Shown here piece after piece: positions 1 to 4,385 of a stretch of DNA of 6,963 bases. The DNA comes from Deltaproteobacteria bacterium (GTDB lineage Bacteria; Desulfobacterota; DSM-4660; Desulfatiglandales; Desulfatiglandaceae). The stretch spans positions 1 to 6,963 of the forward strand of contig JAFDKD010000145.1 in NCBI GenBank assembly GCA_019307165.1, written 5' to 3'. A model generated the notes under the pieces. It was not told the DNA's origin, ran no database searches, and saw only the letters and a list, made by a program, of their open reading frames with translations. Positions within the stretch are counted from its first letter, which is position 1, and each line of letters starts with the position of its first letter. The translations under genes were made by a program, and so were the position numbers.

Positions 1-83
1 CAGGACTTGGGTTCTTCATGGACGTCCCCAAATAAATCTCCTTTCACATTGGTCGAAAAACGTCTTGTCCTTTGTCGACCTTG

Positions 84-155
84 GGAATACTGGAATGATG
101 GAATATGGGAATATTGGGGTTACACCATTCCATTATTCCAACATTCCATTATTCC
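84..155. repeat. Inverted array of GGAAT-type octamer repeats
   Basis: The left arm (84-115) is four consecutive octamers of the form GGAATNNN: GGAATACT, GGAATGAT, GGAATATG and GGAATATT. The right arm (125-155) holds the same unit in reverse orientation (ATTCCATT, ATTCCAAC, ATTCCATT, ATTCC). The reverse complement of 125-155 matches 84-114 at 26 of 31 positions, so the whole can fold into a long hairpin with a loop of about 10 nt. The array lies in a gene-free stretch downstream of the URO-D-family gene. I recall similar GGAAT/ATTCC repeats in intergenic regions of Desulfobacterota genomes, but that is memory, not a search. A short ORF across it (65-307) is low-complexity translation of the repeat and overlaps the real gene antisense. 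Confidence 0.8.
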
Positions 156-178
156 GGGCTTTTATTAAGATAGTGTCG

Positions 179-213
179 CTGAAAACGATATGCGTCCAGG
201 CCAACGATTTCAG
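179..213 (-). terminator. Possible 3' hairpin of the URO-D-family gene
   Basis: An 11-nt imperfect inverted repeat (CTGAAAACGAT at 179-189 against AACGATTTCAG at 203-213, 9 of 11 pairs) begins 2 nt after the TAG stop of the minus-strand gene. No U-run follows it on the minus strand. It may therefore be an RNA-stabilising hairpin or a weak terminator rather than a classic intrinsic one. Confidence 0.3.
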
Positions 214-215
214 TT

Positions 216-1355
216 CTAGTCCCTGCCCCTGTAGCTCTTCGCCGTATCGATCATCATTTTCACATTTTCGAACTTGGCGTCCACCGGGCATTCGCACCCC
301 GTTGTAAGGAAAAACCCCCCGCCTCTTCCCACTTCGTCGATCAGCCGCTCACAATACTCGCGAACGTCCTGAGACGTACCCAACGTCAGAAGCGAGGCAG
401 GCACGTCGCCGCTGATGCACATATATCCGTCCAGGACCTCCTTGGCCTTGAAGATGTCGGTCATGCTGTCAAGATCGCATACGCACTTGCCTTTGGGAAG
501 CTCGCGCAGATAGGGAAGATTGATACTCCAGTCCGTGTCGAAATGGAACCACGGCGTTATCCCCCGGGAAAGAAACGCGTCCACGTAGCGCTTAAGGTAG
601 GGCCACTCGAACTGCTCGAATACATCGAGGCGGTAGTAGAATCCGGAGCCCCGTTCCAGAACGATAAAAGCCAAAGGGATTTTCGTCCTTTCGATCACAT
701 CGAGGGCGTTCTGGATTAGGTCGTCACAGGAAGCATCCATGGCGGCCTTGACTTTATCCGGGACCTCGTACAGGTCCATGGTGAATTGTGTGAGTGTCCG
801 GGCCATGGAAAACGCCATAGTCATGGAATCGACGTATGCCCCGAAAAGCGGCCATATGTCCATTCCATGGTAAAGCTCCACCTCCCGAACGTATTCATCC
901 AGGAGGCGATTCTGGGTTGAAACCACCTTATCCATGGTCCGGCCGCCACTCATGATTTCGTATTGCTCCTCCCAGAAGGCGTTCCAGCCGACGGCGGCAA
1001 GCTTGTCGTAATCCTCTCTTTTAAAAAGCTCCCTCTCGTCGATCTGGTTCAGGGCATCTTCGGGCAGCTGTCTCCCCGGGAGTAGGACCCGGACCGGGGA
1101 GGAACAAAACCTGCCGCCGATCATGGGCCAGAACAGGTTCGGCTTGTACAACCGGTCAAAACCCCCGAGATCGTTGAAGGTGTCCAGCATGGCCTGAAAC
1201 CCTTTTTCCGTGTCTCGCCAGGCCTCCCCCTGGGTCAATCCCCGAGCGCGCGGCGCGAATGCGGTCATCAAAGGCATCACCGGCACACGGTCCGGCCGCT
1301 CCAAAGCGACCGCCGCCTCGAAACGCTCCATTCTGGCCATAGTCTCTTGAATCAT
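216..1355 (-). CDS. Uroporphyrinogen decarboxylase (URO-D) family protein, probably corrinoid methyltransferase-like
   Basis: This 379-residue protein belongs by recognition to the URO-D superfamily, in the branch near MtaA/CmuA-type methyltransferases rather than the haem enzyme HemE. Members of that branch move methyl groups between corrinoid proteins and thiols in the cytoplasm. Supporting features are an N-terminal ERPDRVPV stretch (residues 19-26), a His-x-Asp motif at H271/D273 (FHFDTDW), a following PKGKCVCDLD stretch, ISGDVPASLL near residue 320, and a C-terminal GCECPVDAKFENVK block with C354 and C356. MtaA-type enzymes bind zinc through His-x-Cys plus a distal Cys. Here the first Cys is replaced by Asp, which I recall as common in Desulfobacterota paralogues. 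The ATG start has a good ribosome binding site (AGGGAG) about 7 nt upstream. The gene lies 71 nt after the crotonase-family gene on the same strand, probably in one transcript. The substrate is unknown. Confidence 0.85.
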   Translation of the reverse strand: MIQETMARMERFEAAVALERPDRVPVMPLMTAFAPRARGLTQGEAWRDTEKGFQAMLDTFNDLGGFDRLYKPNLFWPMIGGRFCSSPVRVLLPGRQLPEDALNQIDERELFKREDYDKLAAVGWNAFWEEQYEIMSGGRTMDKVVSTQNRLLDEYVREVELYHGMDIWPLFGAYVDSMTMAFSMARTLTQFTMDLYEVPDKVKAAMDASCDDLIQNALDVIERTKIPLAFIVLERGSGFYYRLDVFEQFEWPYLKRYVDAFLSRGITPWFHFDTDWSINLPYLRELPKGKCVCDLDSMTDIFKAKEVLDGYMCISGDVPASLLTLGTSQDVREYCERLIDEVGRGGGFFLTTGCECPVDAKFENVKMMIDTAKSYRGRD

Positions 1356-1426
1356 TCCGCTTCTCCCTTAGGATTTTCAATATTGGCAGAGTGTCGCCCA
1401 ATCGGTTCACAGTCGGCGGCCCCTGC

Positions 1427-2197
1427 TTAATCGTCGGAAAACTTACCGTGTCGTCCCGCCCCACCGGCAAAACGGCCGGCTCCGGCCTGAGTCTCCCCGC
1501 TCATGATCGTGGCCAGGCCAAGCCGAAATTCGTTTCTCATGCCCGCTTCATAGGAAAGGCCCCTTTGTTCATAGGCCGAACGTCGATCGCTCAACATGCA
1601 CCGCTGAGGGAACTCGGCCAGTTGAAAAGCGAGCTTTTCGGCCTCTTCCCGAGCGGTACCCGTTTCGACGACCCGATTGGCAAGGCCCATTCGAAGCGCC
1701 TCTTCAGCCTCTACCGGCCTGCCGGTCAGCATCAGGTCCATGGCGTTTGAAAAACCGATCAATCCGGGCAGCCGAACCGTGCCACCGTCGATCAGCGGCA
1801 CCCCCCATCGCCGGCAGAAGATACCGAATACCGCATCCCGTTCCATGACACGAAGATCGCACCAGATCGCAAGTTCCAGCCCTCCGGCAACGGCATACCC
1901 GGCCACTGCCGCGATGACCGGTTTTTCCAGAAGCATGCGGGACGGCCCCATGGGTCCGTCTCCCGCCTCTTCCAAACGGTTGTGCAGTCCCCCCGAAAGC
2001 GCTTTAAGGTCAGCCCCGGCGCAAAAAAATCCGCCGGCCCCGGTAAGGACAGCCACCCTGGCCTCATCATCCTGCTCAAACCCCCTGAAAGCGTCGGCAA
2101 GTTCCCCGGCTGTTACGCGATCAACGGCGTTTCGGACCTCGGGACGGTTCAAAATGACCGTGGTTACTGGTCCGTTCTTTTCCACGAGCACATTCAT
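1427..2197 (-). CDS. Crotonase (enoyl-CoA hydratase/isomerase) family protein
   Basis: This 256-residue protein has the usual length and layout of a crotonase-fold acyl-CoA enzyme. The N-terminal strand carries VILNRPEVRNA (residues 15-25). The first oxyanion-hole segment is FFCAGADLKAL (57-67) and the second is AGYAVAGGLELA (99-110). The family core continues with FGIFCRRWGVPLIDGGT (124-140) and LTGRPVEAEEALRMGLANRVV. E108 matches the first catalytic Glu of rat enoyl-CoA hydratase (Glu144). The second (Glu164) is replaced by C128, while D137 in the IDGGT motif aligns with the catalytic Asp204 of dienoyl-CoA isomerase. Hydration is therefore not assured, and isomerase, hydrolase or lyase activity is possible. 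The ATG start is preceded by GGAG about 8 nt upstream. It is the first gene of the probable pair with the URO-D-family gene. No convincing sigma-70 promoter was found upstream. Confidence 0.9.
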   Translation of the reverse strand: MNVLVEKNGPVTTVILNRPEVRNAVDRVTAGELADAFRGFEQDDEARVAVLTGAGGFFCAGADLKALSGGLHNRLEEAGDGPMGPSRMLLEKPVIAAVAGYAVAGGLELAIWCDLRVMERDAVFGIFCRRWGVPLIDGGTVRLPGLIGFSNAMDLMLTGRPVEAEEALRMGLANRVVETGTAREEAEKLAFQLAEFPQRCMLSDRRSAYEQRGLSYEAGMRNEFRLGLATIMSGETQAGAGRFAGGAGRHGKFSDD

Positions 2198-2503
2198 ATG
2201 CCTTCTCCATTAGAAAGGTTCATCAAGTGGCCTTCCATCGGATGTCAGTTCACCGAAAGCCATTCGTCATCTCACGACACGGGCAGGCGAAGCCTATCAA
2301 AAACCCCTTTCAATTACAAACAAGTTTACAAGATGAGGCCCGGAGATATAGGACCTTCCGGGTTTTCAGTGGGTAGCAGGGTACAGAAAAGCCTATCAAT
2401 TGAAACCGGCAACATTCGTGGTCGTTGTCGTTGTCGTAATCGCCGTAAGGCGCCCAACTCTCTCTGACGGCGTATTCGCGCCCACCGATCTCGCACAAAA
2501 AAG
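2198..2503. other. Gene-free stretch upstream of the crotonase gene, with short repeats
   Basis: No credible gene was found here. The 11-mer AAGCCTATCAA occurs twice in direct orientation, at 2290-2300 and 2389-2399. Between the copies lies an inverted repeat, CCCGGA at 2339-2344 and TCCGGG at 2357-2362, followed on the plus strand by four T. An ORF on the minus strand (2310-2576) crosses the repeats and encodes a low-complexity DYDNDND stretch. It has no recognisable domain and runs through a terminator hairpin, so I treat it as non-coding. Confidence 0.55.
2415..2438. repeat. GTCGTT hexamer tandem repeat
   Basis: About four degenerate hexamers run in tandem: TTCGTG, GTCGTT, GTCGTT and GTCGTA. 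Read on the other strand this is an ACGACA-type repeat. It sits between the second AAGCCTATCAA copy and the minus-strand terminator. Confidence 0.7.
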
Positions 2504-2530
2504 CGGCGGCGCCCCAGGAGGCGCCGCCGT
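2497..2530 (-). terminator. Strong intrinsic terminator, minus strand
   Basis: The arms CGGCGGCGCC (2504-2513) and GGCGCCGCCG (2520-2529) pair perfectly over 10 bp around a 6-nt loop. The minus strand then reads GC followed by six T (plus-strand A-run 2497-2502). It points away from the XRE gene, whose stop is 240 nt upstream. It would also shield the crotonase-URO-D pair from transcription started further upstream. Confidence 0.85.
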
Positions 2531-2577
2531 TGAACAGGTTTTGCGTTAAATAAATAAAAAAAACAAGTCCGGACAAA

Positions 2578-2601
2578 AGCTGAAAGTTAAGCTGTAAGTT
2601 G
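2578..2601. repeat. 12-mer tandem pair (AGCTGAAAGTTA type)
   Basis: Two adjacent 12-mers, AGCTGAAAGTTA (2578-2589) and AGCTGTAAGTTG (2590-2601), agree at 10 of 12 positions. They lie in the stretch between the terminator and the XRE gene. No gene was recognised in 2531-2770. Confidence 0.55.
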
Positions 2602-2770
2602 ACCCGCCGCCTTCCTTTACTTCAAAGTCATGCGTTGCAGTTCAATTTCACAGGCTTCCCGGAGTGCCGTTTTTTTCCTGGCGCCAACCTCTCTTTGGTT
2701 TTTGGAGATGCTCCATGGATAGATGCACGTACACCCGAGAAACCCTATGAACTCAATTAACGAAATATCT

Positions 2771-2971
2771 TTATTTCTCTGGAAAAATCTTCTCCTTTTC
2801 CTCAAGATCAAATCCAAGGGCCAGGATAATCTTCCGCCTGGTCTCCATTCGGCAAGGCTTACCTTTTTCAATTCGATCGATCGTCAATGGGGAAACCCCC
2901 GCCTTTCTTGCAAGTTCGGCCTTGCTGATTAGCCTTTCCTCCCGAATTTTCTTTAGTTTGCTCGCGGTCAC
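2771..2971 (-). CDS. Short XRE-family helix-turn-helix transcriptional regulator
   Basis: This 66-residue protein is almost entirely one Cro/C1-type DNA-binding domain (residues 3-53). The helix-turn-helix lies in SKAELARKAGVSPLTIDRIEKG (17-38), with the characteristic Ala, Gly and Ile positions. It ends with a short charged tail, EEKEKIFPEK, and has no oligomerisation or ligand-binding domain. I recall this compact form from several Desulfobacterota genomes, so it is probably complete. The start is GTG at 2969-2971. The upstream ATG in the same frame is cut off by a stop two codons later. A GAGG lies about 11 nt before the GTG. A near-consensus promoter and an inverted repeat lie 50-80 nt upstream, which suggests autoregulation. 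No partner toxin or phage gene is adjacent, and the targets are unknown. Confidence 0.85.
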   Translation of the reverse strand: MTASKLKKIREERLISKAELARKAGVSPLTIDRIEKGKPCRMETRRKIILALGFDLEEKEKIFPEK

Positions 2972-3014
2972 TTTACTCGCTACCTCATGTTGAAGGTTTA
3001 TTGGGGAGTGAAAT

Positions 3015-3032
3015 TATGTATAATCATACATA
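3015..3032. promoter_or_regulatory. Candidate operator overlapping the XRE -10 box
   Basis: TATGTAT (3015-3021) and ATACATA (3026-3032) form a perfect 7-bp inverted repeat with a 4-nt spacer. The repeat covers the -10 hexamer of the minus-strand promoter, the expected place for a repressor site. That the XRE protein binds here is inferred. Confidence 0.5.
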
Positions 3033-3050
3033 TATTCTTCTATTTGTCAA
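3023..3050 (-). promoter_or_regulatory. Sigma-70-type promoter for the XRE regulator
   Basis: Read on the minus strand, TTGACA (plus positions 3045-3050) is followed after 16 nt by TATGAT (3023-3028). The -35 is a perfect match to consensus and the -10 has one mismatch. The start point would be near 3016, giving a leader of about 45 nt before the GTG. The flanks are very AT-rich, with a run of nine T/A at 3053-3061. Confidence 0.75.
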
Positions 3051-3409
3051 GCTTTTTTTTTAATATTTATTGAACTGATAATTAATAGTATGGATGAGGG
3101 TAGAAATTACACTCATTAACGTACACCTGTATCTTATTTTTTATGCTGAAGTCGGCCTTAAATAACTGGAGGGCTAAGCTTGAAACTGAAGGCATCGTGG
3201 GGGCAGGCAGTTGAAAGGAATTGCAGAAATGCGAAGACCGCCCGCCGATTCAACGACGGACGGTCTCGTTGCAATAGGAAACTGCTCGGTTTTACGTATC
3301 AAAGCGCCGTTTTGTTTGGGCGGAAATATTTGTTCGCCGGGGCAGCGCTTTTCGGAGGCATCATTTCACAAAAGAACGATAGGTCGCCAAAACCGCCGCG
3401 GGTCACCAC
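3051..3409. other. Gene-free stretch between the response regulator and the XRE gene
   Basis: The first part (3051-3140) is AT-rich and featureless apart from the A/T run. The rest is of ordinary composition. A plus-strand ORF starting with TTG at 3180 has a purine-rich GGAGGG upstream, but it runs antisense through most of the response regulator and shows no domain. I see no supported gene here. Confidence 0.55.
3235..3266 (-). terminator. Hairpin downstream of the response regulator gene
   Basis: Arms at 3235-3247 and 3254-3266 form a 13-bp stem with a 6-nt loop in minus-strand RNA. Two of the pairs are G-U, and the same positions would be C-A mismatches in plus-strand RNA. The asymmetry suggests that the minus-strand transcript is the one folded. 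It lies 144 nt after the response regulator stop. The following minus-strand sequence (TCGCATTTCTG) is only mildly U-rich, so this is a weak terminator or a 3'-end stabiliser. Confidence 0.45.
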
Positions 3410-3934
3410 CTACATCAGATCCTGGAGTTCGTCTTTCGATATTTTCAGGGACTGGTCAAACTCCTTCCAGAATTTCTTGTCTTTGTTTTTCCAGCCATGC
3501 CCGAATCGACCATCGAAAAAGGAACTCAGCCTGGCAAACCAGTTACCTGATTTCTCAATACCCTTCTGCTGGCTAACAAAAATTTCTTTCAAAAAGTCAT
3601 CGATCTCATTGATGTGGTCTTTGGGTATATAAGATTTTGCTCCTAATTTGATGGAGCCGACCAGGTTGTCCGGGTTCAGTCCGTGGGCCGTCAGCATAAG
3701 CGCCGGTATTTTCTTTTCCGTGGCGATTTCCAGCAGATCGAAACCACGAACGCCCATAATGTCTAAAACCGCCGCATCATAGTCGCCACTTTCCAATAGT
3801 TCCTTTGCCGCCTCATAGCTGTTGGCGGTATGGATGTTACAGTCATCGAGCAGATCGACAAGCGTGTCGAGAATATCCTGCTCATCGTCCACGATCAGTA
3901 GTTTCTTTCCTTTTAAGATATCATTGCCGGCCAT
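3410..3934 (-). CDS. Single-domain response regulator (receiver domain with short tail)
   Basis: This 174-residue cytoplasmic protein begins with a CheY-like receiver domain (about residues 9-122). The phosphorylation site is complete: acidic pair D16/D17 in LLIVDDEQD, phospho-acceptor D58 in AVLDIMG, switch residue T82 in LMLTAHG, and K105 in YIPKD. The remaining 50 residues (125-174) are rich in aromatic and charged residues (WFARLSSFF, KFWKEFDQSL) and match no DNA-binding or enzymatic output domain that I recognise. The output is therefore probably protein-protein, or phosphorelay. No histidine kinase is in the window, so the partner must be encoded elsewhere. The ATG start follows a strong AGGAGG at about 10 nt. 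The gene is transcribed away from the dehydratase-like gene, with a 451-nt shared upstream region. Confidence 0.9.
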   Translation of the reverse strand: MAGNDILKGKKLLIVDDEQDILDTLVDLLDDCNIHTANSYEAAKELLESGDYDAAVLDIMGVRGFDLLEIATEKKIPALMLTAHGLNPDNLVGSIKLGAKSYIPKDHINEIDDFLKEIFVSQQKGIEKSGNWFARLSSFFDGRFGHGWKNKDKKFWKEFDQSLKISKDELQDLM

Positions 3935-3981
3935 GCGTCCAGTTCCTCCTTTATCGGTGATTGTCCGCTATATATAAAAAA

Positions 3982-4031
3982 AGCCGCCTCTCAAAAAAAA
4001 CGATGCCGTACAATACAGGCAAACGGCGGCT
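3982..4031 (-). promoter_or_regulatory. Inverted repeat with U-run ahead of the response regulator
   Basis: AGCCGCC (3982-3988) and GGCGGCT (4025-4031) are perfect 7-bp arms 36 nt apart. On the minus strand the distal arm is followed directly by a T-run and then TATATA, as in an intrinsic terminator. It could stop transcription entering from upstream, or act as an attenuator if transcription starts beyond 4031. It overlaps the spacer of the candidate promoter, so both roles cannot apply to the same transcript. Confidence 0.35.
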
Positions 4032-4039
4032 ATAGTCAA
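4010..4039 (-). promoter_or_regulatory. Candidate promoter for the response regulator
   Basis: On the minus strand TTGACT (plus 4034-4039) is followed after 18 nt by TATTGT (4010-4015). The -35 differs from consensus at one position and the -10 at two. Transcription would start near 4003, leaving a leader of about 70 nt that contains two T-runs before the AGGAGG. Confidence 0.4.
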
Positions 4040-4223
4040 GCGCTGAAACATGGACTGAACGGCTTCCTGTCATGGGCAGTAAGCTTGTCCGAAGTCGAGG
4101 GACTGCGCGTTCATCTCGCTTGAGGCGGCCGGGCGCCTGCTTCTTCTGCGAAGCATCGGTTCGTCCCGCGGCACAATGGATAGTTGAGCTATTTCATGGC
4201 CACATATCCTTGAAAAATGCGCC
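4040..4223. other. Gene-free part of the divergent intergenic region
   Basis: No gene is supported here. A small hairpin, TGCTTC (4138-4143) against GAAGCA (4150-4155) with a 6-nt loop, is the clearest structure. The rest has ordinary composition. Confidence 0.5.
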
Positions 4224-4252
4224 TTGCTTACCGATCTTTTCTGTGATATGAT
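4224..4252 (+). promoter_or_regulatory. Candidate extended -10 promoter for the dehydratase-like gene
   Basis: TATGAT (4247-4252) is preceded by TG at 4244-4245, giving an extended -10 element. A weak -35, TTGCTT (4224-4229), is placed 17 nt upstream. Transcription would begin near 4259, giving a leader of about 127 nt. No sigma-54 GG/GC pair with correct spacing was found. Confidence 0.5.
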
Positions 4253-4315
4253 CTGAAGGTTTTCAAATAATTAAGTAATTTTAAGGCCTTACGCTACAGG
4301 CCGTGTATTGGAACG

Positions 4316-4357
4316 CTTCGGCGGGGCATGTGCCGAAGAATCGGGATTTTGAATCCC
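4316..4357 (+). promoter_or_regulatory. Two consecutive hairpins in the leader of the dehydratase-like gene
   Basis: The first hairpin pairs CTTCGGC (4316-4322) with GCCGAAG (4332-4338) around a 9-nt loop. The second pairs GGGATT (4343-4348) with AATCCC (4352-4357) around a 3-nt loop. Both are perfect and lie between the candidate promoter and the ribosome binding site. They match no riboswitch class that I recognise. Possible roles are translation control, RNA stability or a protein site. Confidence 0.45.
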
Positions 4358-4371
4358 AATTGTATGATATA

Positions 4372-4377
4372 AGGAGG
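4372..4377 (+). promoter_or_regulatory. Ribosome binding site of the dehydratase-like gene
   Basis: A full AGGAGG lies 8 nt before the ATG at 4386. This fixes the start over the other in-frame ATG a few codons downstream and predicts strong translation. Confidence 0.85.
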
Positions 4378-4385
4378 AAAAACGA

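Noticed and set aside
65..307. Plus-strand 80-codon ORF at the left end
   Set aside because: It translates the octamer repeat and then runs antisense into the URO-D-family gene.
2310..2576. Minus-strand ORF with a DYDNDND stretch
   Set aside because: It spans hexamer repeats and a strong terminator hairpin, has no good ribosome binding site or domain, and looks like translation of intergenic repeats.
2617..2871. Minus-strand ORF overlapping the XRE gene, considered as a frameshifted extension of it
   Set aside because: The XRE protein appears complete at 66 residues with a normal C-terminus, and the second frame shows no domain.
3180..3632. Plus-strand ORF of 150 codons starting with TTG after a GGAGGG
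   Set aside because: Most of it is antisense to the well-supported response regulator, the product shows no domain and has biased, low-quality composition.
4080..4115. Similarity to the common TTCGAC/AAGCTTG interspersed repeat
   Set aside because: Only a partial resemblance recalled from memory, with no paired arm of useful length in the window.
4190..4235. Possible sigma-54 promoter (TGGC and TTGC elements)
   Set aside because: The GG and GC dinucleotides are not at the required spacing.
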